Shown: positions 23,588 to 32,925, counted from the stretch's first letter. The stretch: DNA of 64,000 bases from RGIG2041 sp045537695 (GCA_045537695.1 JAZSQB010000046.1:49683-113682); one strand, 5' to 3'. Translations and numbers: made by a program. Notes: generated from the letters alone by a model not told the origin.

Positions 23588-24541
23588 ATGTTTATCGGAG
23601 ATTTTAAAATTGAAAATCCGGTGTTTCTTGCGCCAATGGCAGGGGTGACGGATTCGGCATTTCGCAGAATCTGCAAAAGCTTCGGTTGCGGGCTGGTATA
23701 CACGGAAATGATTAGTGCGAAAGCACTTGCGTTTCACGACAAAAAGACAGCGTCCATGCTTGCTGTGCGCGAGGAAGAAAAACCGTTTGCCGTGCAGATT
23801 TTTGGCTCTGACCCTGAAATCATGGGCAGGATAACACAGGATGCACTTTCTACGGGTGCATCTGTTCTGGATATTAATATGGGATGTCCTGCACCGAAGA
23901 TTGCCAATAACGGTGACGGTTCTGCAATTATGAAAACACCAAAACTTGCTTATGATATCGTGCGCGCCGTTGTGAAAACATCCGCCGTACCCGTCACGGT
24001 AAAAATCCGCAAGGGTTGGGACGATGCGCACGTCAATGCCGTAGAGGTTGCAAAATATGCCGAGGATGCCGGTGCATCCGCCGTGTGCGTGCATCCGCGA
24101 ACGCGTGAGCAGTATTACAGCGGGAAGGCGGATTGGGAAGTGATTGCCGATGTGAAGGCGGCACTCTCCGTGCCGGTTATCGGTAACGGCGATATCTTTA
24201 CCGCAGAGGATGCACTGCGTATGCGCGAAATGACCGGCTGTGATGCAGTGATGGTCGGCAGAGGCGCGCAGGGGAATCCTTTTATTTTCCGGCAAATCAA
24301 TGAACTTGTCCGTGATGGCGTGGTTTCGTATTATCCGACAAAGCAGGACAAGGTAGATACGGTGCTTCGACAGATGGAATATTGTATTGAAGATAAAGGC
24401 GAGTATATAGCGATTCGTGAGCTCCGCAAGCATGCGGCGTGGTACTTAAAAGGGGAAAAGAATTCCGCTGCTATTCGCGGTGCGGTGAATATGACAGGGA
24501 CAAAAGAAGAACTTTTTGCGCTTTTGCAGGGAATTTTGTAA
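23588..24541 (+). CDS. dusB: tRNA-dihydrouridine synthase DusB
   Basis: A 317-residue flavoprotein that reduces uridines in tRNA D loops. It begins with a TIM barrel (VFLAPMAGVTDSAFRRICKSFG, YTEMISAKAL), carries the catalytic Cys in INMGCPAPKIANNGDGSAIM near residue 100, KIRKGWDD, VHPRTREQYYSG, VIGNGDIF and VMVGRGAQGNPFIF FMN-phosphate loop, and ends with a helical domain (ELRKHAAWYLKG). The start ATG 23588 has GGAG 8 nt upstream. Length and order are typical for DusB/NifR3. Confidence 0.93.
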   Translation: MFIGDFKIENPVFLAPMAGVTDSAFRRICKSFGCGLVYTEMISAKALAFHDKKTASMLAVREEEKPFAVQIFGSDPEIMGRITQDALSTGASVLDINMGCPAPKIANNGDGSAIMKTPKLAYDIVRAVVKTSAVPVTVKIRKGWDDAHVNAVEVAKYAEDAGASAVCVHPRTREQYYSGKADWEVIADVKAALSVPVIGNGDIFTAEDALRMREMTGCDAVMVGRGAQGNPFIFRQINELVRDGVVSYYPTKQDKVDTVLRQMEYCIEDKGEYIAIRELRKHAAWYLKGEKNSAAIRGAVNMTGTKEELFALLQGIL

Positions 24542-24549
24542 AAAAGCCC

Positions 24550-24578
24550 TTGCAAAGCAAGCGGGAATGTGTTAAAAT
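24550..24578 (+). promoter_or_regulatory. Promoter of guaB
   Basis: TTGCAA (24550-24555), 17 bp, TAAAAT (24573-24578) with an extended -10 TG at 24570-24571. Confidence 0.7.
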
Positions 24579-24609
24579 AAATCAAATATATTTATGGGAG
24601 GGTTAATTC

Positions 24610-26067
24610 GTGAACATTATTGAAGGACTTACATTTGATGATGTGCTTTTGGTGCCGCAGAAATCTGAGGTAACACCGAACATGATCGAACTGAAAACAC
24701 AGTTGACCAAAAAAATCTCGCTCAACATTCCGTTGATGAGTGCGGCGATGGATACTGTTACAGAGGCGCAGATGGCGATTGCTATGGCGCGAGAAGGCGG
24801 TATCGGTATCATCCATAAGAATATGTCCATTGAGCAACAGAAGCTGGAAGTGGAGAAGGTAAAGCGCAGTGAAAACGGCGTTATTACAGATCCGTTCTTC
24901 CTTTCGCCGAACCACACCTTAAAGGATGCGGATGCGCTTATGGGACGCTATAAGATTTCCGGCGTACCGATTACGGATGAAAACGGCAAACTTTTGGGTA
25001 TCATCACAAACCGTGACCTTCGTTTTGAGACGGATTTTTCCCGTAAGATTGACGATGTAATGACCAAAACGGACCTGATTACAGCACCGGAAGGGACAAC
25101 CCTGGACGAGGCACAAGAGGTTTTGCGTGCAAATAAGATTGAGAAGCTCCCGATTGTGGATAAGAATGGTATCCTCAAAGGTCTTATCACAATTAAGGAT
25201 ATTGAAAAGGCAGTGAAGTATCCAAATGCTGCCAAGGATGATGTGGGCAGACTTTTAGCCGGTGCGGCAATTGGCGTGACGTCTGACGTACTCGATAGAG
25301 TAGAGGCATTGGTCAGCGCAAATGTTGACGTGGTTGTGCTTGACTCTGCGCACGGGCATTCCAAGAACATTATGGAAACCTTAAAGAAGGTAAAGGCGGC
25401 TTATCCAGATCTGCAGGTTATCGCAGGTAACGTTGCAACACCGGAAGCTGTTGAAGATTTGATTGTAGCCGGCGCTGATGCTGTAAAGGTTGGTATCGGT
25501 CCTGGTTCTATCTGTACAACCCGTGTGGTTGCAGGTATCGGTGTACCGCAGGTAACTGCAATTTACGAATGCGCTAAGGTTGCTAAGAAGCACGGTGTGC
25601 CGATTATTGCAGACGGCGGTGTGAAGTACTCCGGCGATTTAACAAAAGCGATTGCAGCCGGTGGCGACGTAATTATGATTGGTAGCCTCTTTGCAGGCTG
25701 CGAAGAAAGCCCGGGCGAATTTGAACTCTATCAGGGTCGTCGCTTTAAGGTATATCGTGGTATGGGTTCCATCGGCGCGATGAACCAGAGCCACGGTAGT
25801 AGTGACCGTTACTTCCAGCAGGATGCAAAAAAGCTTGTGCCGGAAGGTGTTGAAGGTCGTGTTGAATACAAGGGACTTTTGTCGGATACTATCTTCCAGC
25901 TCCTCGGCGGTCTTCGTTCCGGTATGGGTTACTGTGGTACAAAGACAATTTCGGACCTCAAGGAGAATGGTAAGTTCATCCGTATCACCGGTGCGGGTCT
26001 TAAGGAAAGTCATCCGCACGATATTCAGATCACAAAGGAAGCACCGAACTATTCCTATAAAGATTAA
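24610..26067 (+). CDS. guaB: Inosine-5'-monophosphate dehydrogenase
   Basis: A 485-residue IMPDH, the NAD-dependent first step of guanine nucleotide synthesis. The barrel (LTFDDVLLVPQKSEV, SAAMDTVTEA, GGIGIIHKNMS) is interrupted by two CBS domains (about residues 95-200). Later motifs: DSAHGHSKNI, GIGPGSICTTRVVAGIG with the catalytic Cys, ADGGVKYSGDL, MIGSLFAGCEESPGE and RYFQQDAKKLVPEGVEG flap. The start is GTG 24610, 7 nt after GGGAGGG. Codon use is cleaner than in many neighbours, suggesting high expression. Confidence 0.97.
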   Translation: MNIIEGLTFDDVLLVPQKSEVTPNMIELKTQLTKKISLNIPLMSAAMDTVTEAQMAIAMAREGGIGIIHKNMSIEQQKLEVEKVKRSENGVITDPFFLSPNHTLKDADALMGRYKISGVPITDENGKLLGIITNRDLRFETDFSRKIDDVMTKTDLITAPEGTTLDEAQEVLRANKIEKLPIVDKNGILKGLITIKDIEKAVKYPNAAKDDVGRLLAGAAIGVTSDVLDRVEALVSANVDVVVLDSAHGHSKNIMETLKKVKAAYPDLQVIAGNVATPEAVEDLIVAGADAVKVGIGPGSICTTRVVAGIGVPQVTAIYECAKVAKKHGVPIIADGGVKYSGDLTKAIAAGGDVIMIGSLFAGCEESPGEFELYQGRRFKVYRGMGSIGAMNQSHGSSDRYFQQDAKKLVPEGVEGRVEYKGLLSDTIFQLLGGLRSGMGYCGTKTISDLKENGKFIRITGAGLKESHPHDIQITKEAPNYSYKD

Positions 26068-26180
26068 TTTATTAATAAGGATGTAACAAAAATCCACAAA
26101 TAAATCAAGGATGAAAAGGGCGAGTGTTCTTAAGGATAAAACGCCTAAAAAAGCAATATTTTGGCAAATAGCTGTGTTAT

Positions 26181-26216
26181 AAACGACCGAAATCCGCGAG
26201 GATGTCGGTCGTTTTT
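26181..26216 (+). terminator. Terminator-like hairpin inside the inverted-repeat unit
   Basis: AAACGACCGA (26181-26190) pairs with TCGGTCGTTT (26205-26214), then further T. As the first strong hairpin after guaB, it probably ends that transcript. Confidence 0.78.
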
Positions 26217-26298
26217 GCCTTGCTCATTATCCAAACTATTACCTTTTAATGTGCCTGCGGCAGTTTTAGTCGAGGAATTTTGTCGGAAAGAGGAACAT

Positions 26299-26336
26299 AA
26301 AAATCTGCATTATACTCGCGTATAATACAGATTTTT
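26299..26336. terminator. Second terminator-like hairpin inside the unit
   Basis: AAAAATCTG-c-ATTATAC pairs with GTATAAT-a-CAGATTTTT across a four-base loop. It is A- and T-flanked on both sides, so it could stop transcription from either direction. Confidence 0.7.
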
Positions 26337-26396
26337 TGTGAACTATTTTCGCTAAATTACCGGCTAAAACCGTTGTATCCTTAAGAACATTCACCC

Positions 26397-26488
26397 AAGT
26401 CCTCGGTTTTTTGAAAAAACAGTTTGTTTTAGTTTTGATTTTGTTAAAAATACGGAATAATAACCCTATGAATCGCTGTATAGTTTCA
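26397..26488. other. AT-rich spacer, nothing recognised
   Basis: Between the inverted-repeat unit and the aminotransferase promoter there is only AT-rich sequence with a short TTTTTTG/CAAAAAAC-type dyad near 26408-26422. No gene or RNA is recognised. Confidence 0.4.
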
Positions 26489-26517
26489 TTGACTAGCAGT
26501 TTGTTTTATGATATAAT
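26489..26517 (+). promoter_or_regulatory. Promoter of the aminotransferase operon
   Basis: TTGACT (26489-26494), 17 bp, TATAAT (26512-26517) with an extended -10 TG (26509-26510). The leader is about 120 nt with no recognised riboswitch. Confidence 0.82.
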
Positions 26518-26643
26518 ATATGCAGTAAGCCTTGCATATCGGCAAAAATCAAGTAGCATCTAATTTGTACTCTGATTGTAAAATAATTGAATGTAGATAG
26601 CATAATTTATAACTTTATATAAAGCTTTAGGGGGCACAAAAAA

Positions 26644-27831
26644 ATGGTTTCTAAAAAAATGTATGAACTCGGAAGTCGCCGCAGTGAAATCCGCGAATTA
26701 TTTGAATATGGATTAAAGCGTAAATCCGAGATTGGCGCGGAAAACGTGTATGATTTTAGTCTGGGTAATCCGAGTGTGCCGGCGCCGGAATGCGTAAAAG
26801 AAGCATTAGCGGATTTGGTATTACATACAGACCCAGTAGCGTTGCATGGTTATACCTCTGCACAAGGTGCACCGGATGTTCGCAAAAGCTGCGCCGATTA
26901 TGTAAACGCTACATTTGGGACCAATTATACGATGGACAACTTCTATATGACCGTTGGTGCAGCAGCATCTTTGACCATTTCTTTGTCTGCGATTGCAGAA
27001 GAAGGCGGGGAAGTGATTATTCTTGCACCGTTTTTCCCAGAATACAAGGTGTTTATTACACAAGCAGGTATGACAGCTGTTGTTGTAAAATGCCGCGAGG
27101 AAGACTTCCAGGTAGATTTCGATGCGCTGGAAGCTGCAATCAACAAAAATACAAAAGCAATTATCATAAATTCTCCGAACAACCCGTCCGGTGTTGTTTT
27201 TTCTCCGGAGACAATAGAAAAACTTGCTGCTATTTTAAACAACGCGCAGAAAAAGTACAATAAGGATATCTATATTTTAGCGGACGAGCCTTACCGTGAA
27301 TTGGTTTATACGGAAGGCGTGGTTGTGCCGTTCATACCAAACTATTATAACAACACAATTGTATGCTATTCTTTCAGTAAATCGCTTTCTTTGCCGGGTG
27401 AACGTATCGGCTATATTCTTGTACCTAATACGGCAAATGATTGGACGGATGTATATTTTGCGGTTTGCGGTGCCGGTCGCTCGCTTGGATTTGTTTGTGC
27501 ACCGAGTCTGTTCCAGAAAATCGTTCCGAAGTGCATCGGCAAAACAGCAGATATTTCTATTTATAAGAAAAACAGAGATATACTTTGCGATGCTTTGATA
27601 AGCTACGGCTATAAAGTTGCACAGCCGGATGGCGCGTTTTATCTCTTTGTGAAAGCGCTCGAAGAAGATTCTCATGCATTTTGTGAAAAAGCTAAAAAAT
27701 ATGAACTGCTTTTAGTGGCAGGTGATAGTTTTGGTTATCCGGGCTATGTCAGAATTTCGTATTGCGTATCGACAGAAATGATTGAAAAATCTTTACCATC
27801 TTTTGAAAAACTTGCAGTAGAGTATAAATAA
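26644..27831 (+). CDS. PLP-dependent class I/II aminotransferase
   Basis: A 395-residue fold-type I aminotransferase. Motifs: DFSLGNPSVPAPE, GYTSAQGAPDVR, GAAASLTISLSAI (phosphate binding), NSPNNPSGVVFS, ADEPYRELVY and SFSKSLSLPGERIGY with the PLP Lys. It resembles aspartate/aromatic-type aminotransferases of Clostridia that begin with a MVSKKMYELG...IRELFEYG block; the exact amino donor is not clear. AGGGGG precedes the ATG. It leads an operon with a HAD hydrolase, polA, coaE and a lytic transglycosylase with gaps of 14-17 nt. Confidence 0.88.
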   Translation: MVSKKMYELGSRRSEIRELFEYGLKRKSEIGAENVYDFSLGNPSVPAPECVKEALADLVLHTDPVALHGYTSAQGAPDVRKSCADYVNATFGTNYTMDNFYMTVGAAASLTISLSAIAEEGGEVIILAPFFPEYKVFITQAGMTAVVVKCREEDFQVDFDALEAAINKNTKAIIINSPNNPSGVVFSPETIEKLAAILNNAQKKYNKDIYILADEPYRELVYTEGVVVPFIPNYYNNTIVCYSFSKSLSLPGERIGYILVPNTANDWTDVYFAVCGAGRSLGFVCAPSLFQKIVPKCIGKTADISIYKKNRDILCDALISYGYKVAQPDGAFYLFVKALEEDSHAFCEKAKKYELLLVAGDSFGYPGYVRISYCVSTEMIEKSLPSFEKLAVEYK

Positions 27832-27845
27832 CAGGAGGCTTATAA

Positions 27846-28667
27846 ATGGGAAAATTTGATGGTATTCTGATTTGTACGGATTTAGACGGTACATTGTACA
27901 GAAATGATAAGAGTATTTCAATAGAAAACAAAGAAGCAATCTCTCATTTTAAGGCAGAAGGCGGCAAATTCACTTTTGTTACCGGACGAATGCCTTATTA
28001 CGCTGTAGATGTTTTTGAAAAAGTTAAACCTAACGCACCGGTCGGTTGCATAAATGGCGGCGGTATGTATGATTATAAAGCCGAGGAGTACATCTGGTAT
28101 ACAGAATTGTCCAAAGATGTGTTAGAGCTTGTGCGCTATGTAGATGATGCAGTCCCGCAAGTCGGTATTAATATATCTACATTGTATAAAACATGCTTTT
28201 ATAAAGATAACGCATCTATGGAGGCGTTTCGAAAAATAGCCAAGTTACCGGAGATATTTGTACATTATAATGATATAACCGAACCGTTCGGAAAGATTTT
28301 GTTTAGCTGCAATACCGAAGAGGATGTGCAAATGCTTGAAAAGGCTTTGAAAGCGCATACTATGGCAGATGTATTTAATTTTGTGCGCTCCGAACAACAT
28401 CTTTATGAAATTTTACCGAAGGGCATAGGGAAGGGCACAGTCATTTCGAAACTGGCAGAACATTTGCGGTTAGATATAAATAAAACCATCGCTATCGGTG
28501 ATTATAACAATGACGTTTCTATGTTGAAAGCTGCTGGTTTAGGCGTAGCAGTTTCTAACGCATGTGCAGAAGCTTTAGCCGCTGCTGATCTTGTTACGGT
28601 GAGTAACGAAGAACACGCTATTGCAAAAGTTATTTCAGATATAGAAAACGGATGTATACGCATATAA
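27846..28667 (+). CDS. Cof-type HAD-IIB hydrolase
   Basis: A 273-residue cytoplasmic phosphatase of the Cof subfamily. Motif I ICTDLDGTLYR holds the nucleophile and acid Asp, motif II VTGRMPYYA, then the IIB cap, motif III Lys in GIGKGTVISKL and motif IV IGDYNNDVSMLKAAG. Such enzymes act on sugar phosphates, nucleotides or cofactors; the substrate cannot be predicted. An AGGAGG site precedes the ATG, and it lies between the aminotransferase gene and polA in one operon. Confidence 0.88.
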   Translation: MGKFDGILICTDLDGTLYRNDKSISIENKEAISHFKAEGGKFTFVTGRMPYYAVDVFEKVKPNAPVGCINGGGMYDYKAEEYIWYTELSKDVLELVRYVDDAVPQVGINISTLYKTCFYKDNASMEAFRKIAKLPEIFVHYNDITEPFGKILFSCNTEEDVQMLEKALKAHTMADVFNFVRSEQHLYEILPKGIGKGTVISKLAEHLRLDINKTIAIGDYNNDVSMLKAAGLGVAVSNACAEALAAADLVTVSNEEHAIAKVISDIENGCIRI

Positions 28668-28684
28668 ATTTAAGGAGAACAGTT

Positions 28685-31366
28685 ATGGCTGGAAAACTGA
28701 TGATTATAGACGGTAATAGCATTGCAAACCGTGCATTTTACGGCATACGCCTCTTGACAAACAAGGATGGTATACCGACAAATGCTGTGTACGGTTTTAT
28801 GAATATTCTTTTAAAGAATCTTTCGGATATTGCGCCGGACTATGTCACGGTCGCGTTTGATTTAAGCGCGCCAACGTTTCGCCATAAGATGTTTGATGGT
28901 TATAAAGCCCAAAGAAAAGGTATGCCGGAAGAGCTTCGTATCCAAATGCCGATTATTAAAGAAGTAATATCGGCGATGCGGATTCCGGTTTTGGAGTTTG
29001 AAGGTTACGAAGCAGACGATATTATTGGTACAATTGCAAGAAAATGCGAAGAAAAAGAGATTGAGTGCTGCATCATTACAGGTGATAAGGATGACCTGCA
29101 GCTAGCGAGCGCATTAACGAAAATTTATCTTACAACAACCTCCATGGGTAGCACGGCAACTGATATTTATGATGACAAGGCTGTATTTAGCCGCTACGGT
29201 GTAACACCGACGGAATTTATTGATGTAAAAGCGCTGATGGGTGATAGTTCGGACAATATTCCGGGGGTAAAGGGTATTGGTGAAAAAACAGCAATGGCGC
29301 TGATTCAAAAAGCGAGTTCTATCGAAAATTTGTACAGGGATTTACCTGCTTTCGGCGCAAAAGGTGCGACTTTAAACAAGTTAGAAGCCGGTAAAGACGA
29401 CGCTTTTTTAAGCAAAAAGCTTGCTACGATAGACCGGTATGTACCTATAGATGAAAGCTTTGATTCAATGAAGAATTTTTCGTGTAAAGGAGAAGCGCTT
29501 TACACGACACTTATGCATTATGATTTAAAATCTATTGTTTCAAAGCTTGGTCTGACGGGCGAAAATATAACAAACAACTGCACCGAAAGTGTAAAGCTCC
29601 CAAAAGTCGATGTTTGCATCTTGGATGATACGGAAGAATTACAGAAAATCTTAAATGACACTGCTTTTAATACTTTAATTTATAAACTATATGTACAAAA
29701 CGGTTATTTACAGGGTGTTGCTTTTAAAGTAAAAAACACTGTTTATCTTGCGCTTTGCAGTTTACTTCTAAGCGAAAATGACTTAACTTCAGCATTTAAG
29801 CCGTTCTTTGAGGATGAAAAAGTCGAAAAAATTACACACGCAGCGAAAGAGGATATTGTATTTCTTGCAAGCAAAAATTGTAGTTATAACAATCTCTGCT
29901 TTGATACGGAAATTGCTGCCTATATTTTAGATCCGTCCCTGAGTCGATATGATATTTCTGATTTGGCGCAGTCCTTTTTATCAATTTCGTTAAAAGACCG
30001 CGAAACGCTCTTTGGGAAAGGAAAAAAAGCGATTACGCTCTCTGAAATTTCTGAAGAGGATGCAAAAGAATTTGTAAGCGGTGAAATCTGTGCCCTTGCG
30101 CTTTTAAAGGATGCGTTATCCAAGCGCTTGGAGGAAAACCAACAAAGTGCATTGTATAACGACATAGAACTTCCGTTAATAGAAGTGCTTGCAAACATGC
30201 AGATTAATGGTTTTGCAGTAGACAAAGAGCGCCTGGATGCGTTTAATCAAATGCTCTCGCAACGCATTGAAGCATTAACGCAAGATATTTATGCAGATGC
30301 CGGTGTGGAATTTAATATTAATTCTACGAAACAGCTTGGCGAAGTTTTATTTGAAACTCTCGGGCTGCGTGCTGTAAAAAAGACAAAAACCGGTTATTCT
30401 ACGGATGCCAGTGTTTTGGAAAAGTTGCAAGGACAGCACCCGATTATCGAAAAAATTATTGAATACAGATTAATCAATAAGATTAAATCCACATATGGCG
30501 ACGGTCTTTTGGCGGTAATTCATCCGGAAACAGGCAGAATACATTCCAGCTTCAATCAAACGGTCACCGTTACCGGCAGAATCAGCTCCACGGAGCCAAA
30601 TATGCAAAATATTCCGGTGCGGCATCCGCTTGGGCGTGAAATTCGAAAAATGTTTGTAGCGCAAGGGGATGAGATGTATTTGGTGGATGCCGATTACTCG
30701 CAGATTGAGCTTCGTGTACTGGCGCATATAGCACAAGATAAAAATATGATTCATGCATTTAAAAACAATGCGGATATTCACGCCAAAACTGCCTCTGAGG
30801 TGCTTAAAATTCCGATTGAGGATGTGACAGCTGAACAAAGAAGTGCAGCCAAAGCAGTTAATTTTGGCATAGTATATGGCATCGGCCAATTCAGTTTGTC
30901 GCAAGATTTAAAAATTTCCGTTAATGAGGCGAAGAAGTATATTGATGGATATTTATCTTATTATGAGGGTATTGCTGCCTATATGGAATCTATCAAAAAA
31001 ACTGCAGCCGAGCAGGGTTATGTCACAACCATGTTTGGGAGACGCAGATATATTCCGGAGCTGAAATCCTCCAATTTCAATTTGCGTGCTTTTGGCGAGC
31101 GTGTTGCGCTTAATACGCCAATACAGGGTACGGCAGCAGATATCATTAAACTTGCTATGGTGCGTGTCTATCAACGTCTTAAGCAAGAAAAACTTAAGGC
31201 AAAGCTCATTTTACAAGTACACGACGAATTGATTATAGAATGTCCGAAAAATGAGCTTGCGTGTGTTTGCACATTATTAAAAAATGAGATGGAAAATGTT
31301 ATAAAACTCGATGCAAAACTCGAAGCTGATGAAAAGTATGGCAAAAGCTGGTACGAAACCAAATAA
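28685..31366 (+). CDS. polA: DNA polymerase I
   Basis: An 893-residue family A polymerase. The 5'-nuclease domain spans residues 1-300 (IIDGNSIANRAFYG, EADDIIGTIA, TGDKDDLQL, DSSDNIPGVKGIGEKTA). The 3'-5' exonuclease domain is present but its first motif lacks the metal-binding Asp/Glu pair (NTLIYKLYVQ), so proofreading is probably lost, as in Bacillus PolA. Polymerase motifs are DADYSQIELRVLAHI (A), RSAAKAVNFGIVYG (B) and QVHDELIIE (C). It fills gaps and removes RNA primers. ATG 28685 has AAGGAG 7 nt upstream. It shares an operon with coaE. Confidence 0.96.
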   Translation: MAGKLMIIDGNSIANRAFYGIRLLTNKDGIPTNAVYGFMNILLKNLSDIAPDYVTVAFDLSAPTFRHKMFDGYKAQRKGMPEELRIQMPIIKEVISAMRIPVLEFEGYEADDIIGTIARKCEEKEIECCIITGDKDDLQLASALTKIYLTTTSMGSTATDIYDDKAVFSRYGVTPTEFIDVKALMGDSSDNIPGVKGIGEKTAMALIQKASSIENLYRDLPAFGAKGATLNKLEAGKDDAFLSKKLATIDRYVPIDESFDSMKNFSCKGEALYTTLMHYDLKSIVSKLGLTGENITNNCTESVKLPKVDVCILDDTEELQKILNDTAFNTLIYKLYVQNGYLQGVAFKVKNTVYLALCSLLLSENDLTSAFKPFFEDEKVEKITHAAKEDIVFLASKNCSYNNLCFDTEIAAYILDPSLSRYDISDLAQSFLSISLKDRETLFGKGKKAITLSEISEEDAKEFVSGEICALALLKDALSKRLEENQQSALYNDIELPLIEVLANMQINGFAVDKERLDAFNQMLSQRIEALTQDIYADAGVEFNINSTKQLGEVLFETLGLRAVKKTKTGYSTDASVLEKLQGQHPIIEKIIEYRLINKIKSTYGDGLLAVIHPETGRIHSSFNQTVTVTGRISSTEPNMQNIPVRHPLGREIRKMFVAQGDEMYLVDADYSQIELRVLAHIAQDKNMIHAFKNNADIHAKTASEVLKIPIEDVTAEQRSAAKAVNFGIVYGIGQFSLSQDLKISVNEAKKYIDGYLSYYEGIAAYMESIKKTAAEQGYVTTMFGRRRYIPELKSSNFNLRAFGERVALNTPIQGTAADIIKLAMVRVYQRLKQEKLKAKLILQVHDELIIECPKNELACVCTLLKNEMENVIKLDAKLEADEKYGKSWYETK

Positions 31367-31382
31367 TAGGGAAGGGATTTAT

Positions 31383-31982
31383 ATGTTTGTTGTAGGCGTT
31401 ACCGGTGGCAGTGGTAGCGGCAAATCTACTATTTGTAAAGCGCTGACTTCCTATGGATATATTGTTTTAGATGCGGATAAAATTGCAAGAGAAATTGTTA
31501 TCCCCGGCGAGCCGGCATTAGCAGAAATTATTGATGCATTTGGCTCTGCTATTTGTCAACGGGATGGTAGTTTAAATCGAAAATCACTTGCAAATATTGT
31601 GTTTAATGACGAGAATTCTTTGCAAAAATTAAATGCTATCACGCACAAATATATAACCCAAAAGATACAAGAACGGATAAACGCACAAGAGAACGCTGTT
31701 TTTATCATCGACGCACCACTTTTATATGAAAGTGGTCTGGATGCGTTGTGCAATGTAACAATCGGCGTTACAGCGAATCTCGAAATTCGTATAGAGCGCA
31801 TTATAAATCGTGATAATTTAAGCGATAAAGAGGCGCGTATGCGTTTAGATGCGCAAGATAGTATTGAACAAAACCTGAAACGTGTGGATTTTCTGATGGA
31901 CACATCGGAAAATGCAGCACCGTCCGTTTATGCCGAAATGGCGGATGTATTTATTAAAGGAGTTCTCAATGAATCGAATTAA
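31383..31982 (+). CDS. coaE: Dephospho-CoA kinase
   Basis: A 199-residue kinase for the last step of coenzyme A synthesis. It has the P loop GVTGGSGSGKSTICKAL, DADKIAREIV, HKYITQKI and VIIDAPLLYESGLD. The ATG at 31383 is taken because GGGAAGGG lies 6 nt upstream. polA next to coaE is a common Firmicutes order. Its 3' end overlaps the lytic transglycosylase gene by 14 nt. Confidence 0.95.
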   Translation: MFVVGVTGGSGSGKSTICKALTSYGYIVLDADKIAREIVIPGEPALAEIIDAFGSAICQRDGSLNRKSLANIVFNDENSLQKLNAITHKYITQKIQERINAQENAVFIIDAPLLYESGLDALCNVTIGVTANLEIRIERIINRDNLSDKEARMRLDAQDSIEQNLKRVDFLMDTSENAAPSVYAEMADVFIKGVLNESN

Positions 31983-32532
31983 ACATAGAATTAAGCCGAT
32001 TTTCGTAATCGGACTTATAGCTGTTTTTGTTTTAGTGGGCGGTAAATACTTGGCAAAAACACTTTTTCCAGCACCACACATAATGGAAGTGAAAGACGCA
32101 GCAGCTGAATATTCCGTAGACCCTTATCTGGTTTTTGCATTGGTTAAGGCTGAGAGCAATTTTGTTTCTGACGCGCAATCTCACAAGGGCGCCGTTGGTT
32201 TAATGCAAATTACTGAGCCAACCGCACAGTGGATTGCAGAGAAAATCGGTTTGCAGAATTACAGTTTTGCACAAGTAAAGGACCCTGCAGTCAATATACG
32301 TATGGGAACATGGTATTTATCCTATTTATTATCATTGTATAATCAGGATGAAAAGTTAGCGCTTTGTGCATACAATGCAGGACATGGCAATGTGGATCAG
32401 TGGTTGGAGAACGAGAATTATTCTGCAGACGGAAATACGTTGCAAAACATTCCTTTTCCAGAAACGGAGAAGTATATACAAAAAATTGAGACATATAAAA
32501 CAATATACAAAAAAATATATCCTGTCTTATAA
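31969..32532 (+). CDS. Membrane-anchored lytic transglycosylase (SLT domain)
   Basis: A 187-residue protein: an N-terminal basic region with one transmembrane anchor (about residues 10-30) followed by a Slt70/MltC-type domain. Visible motifs are ALVKAESNF (catalytic Glu), SHKGAVGLMQITEPTA and ALCAYNAGHGNVDQW. It should cleave peptidoglycan strands outside the membrane with formation of anhydro ends. AAAGGAG lies 6 nt before ATG 31969; the gene starts inside the 3' end of coaE. This coaE-transglycosylase pair is frequent in Clostridia. Confidence 0.92.
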   Translation: MNRIKHRIKPIFVIGLIAVFVLVGGKYLAKTLFPAPHIMEVKDAAAEYSVDPYLVFALVKAESNFVSDAQSHKGAVGLMQITEPTAQWIAEKIGLQNYSFAQVKDPAVNIRMGTWYLSYLLSLYNQDEKLALCAYNAGHGNVDQWLENENYSADGNTLQNIPFPETEKYIQKIETYKTIYKKIYPVL

Positions 32533-32600
32533 AGAAAGAACGTAGCGCAATGTGAGAGGGGCGCCACGCTCCGGGGGACATAAGTTCACGAGAGAATATA

Positions 32601-32909
32601 CTACGCCAACGGAATGATGAGCTGCTGGCCGATTTCAAGCTCCGAATTCTGCATACGGTTAAGCTTCTTGATTTTATAAATCGTGTTGCGGATATCTTCA
32701 TTCCTGTCACCGTATTCTTCAGCGATGCTCCAAATTGTATCACCGACATTTACAGTAATAAGTTCTGTTTTGTTTACGGTGTCTGCCTGTGTGTTGTTCG
32801 GGGAATACATATAGAGCACAAATACATTAAACAATACTGTAGCAATCGTTAAGAATACGAAAAATCTGCGTCTATTTACAATTACAGTTCTTTTTTTAGT
32901 GTTTGTCAT
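32601..32909 (-). CDS. SOS-regulated LysM membrane protein, YneA-like
   Basis: A 102-residue protein with a basic N terminus, one transmembrane segment (FFVFLTIATVLFNVFVLYMY) and an extracellular C-terminal LysM domain (ITVNVGDTIWSIAEEYGDR...LEIGQQLIIPL). This arrangement and size are those of YneA, the Bacillus SOS cell-division suppressor. Its promoter (TTGACA-17-TATACT on the minus strand) contains a perfect LexA box in the spacer and another after the -10, so it should be induced by DNA damage. Function as a division inhibitor is inferred; lexA itself is not adjacent in the window. Confidence 0.82.
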   Translation of the reverse strand: MTNTKKRTVIVNRRRFFVFLTIATVLFNVFVLYMYSPNNTQADTVNKTELITVNVGDTIWSIAEEYGDRNEDIRNTIYKIKKLNRMQNSELEIGQQLIIPLA

Positions 32910-32925
32910 ATTAAAACCTCCATTC

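Larger units (their letters stand above)
26118..26396. mobile_element. MITE-like unit with 26-bp terminal inverted repeats
   Basis: The left end (26118-26143) and the reverse complement of the right end (26371-26396) agree at 23 of 26 positions around the core TGTTCTTAAGGATA. The 279-bp unit holds no gene but carries two hairpins with T runs. No clear target duplication is visible at the borders. It fits a small non-autonomous element between guaB and the aminotransferase gene; no transposase is in the window. A large regulatory RNA dyad cannot be ruled out. Confidence 0.6.

Noticed and set aside
23570..24433. Long open frame antisense to dusB (about 287 codons)
   Set aside because: It is Cys/His/Arg-rich, has no family resemblance or ribosome site, and dusB on the other strand is complete with all motifs.
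32540..32585. GC-rich hairpin between the converging lytic transglycosylase and LysM genes
   Set aside because: Pairing is imperfect and no T run follows on either strand, so it is not called as a terminator.
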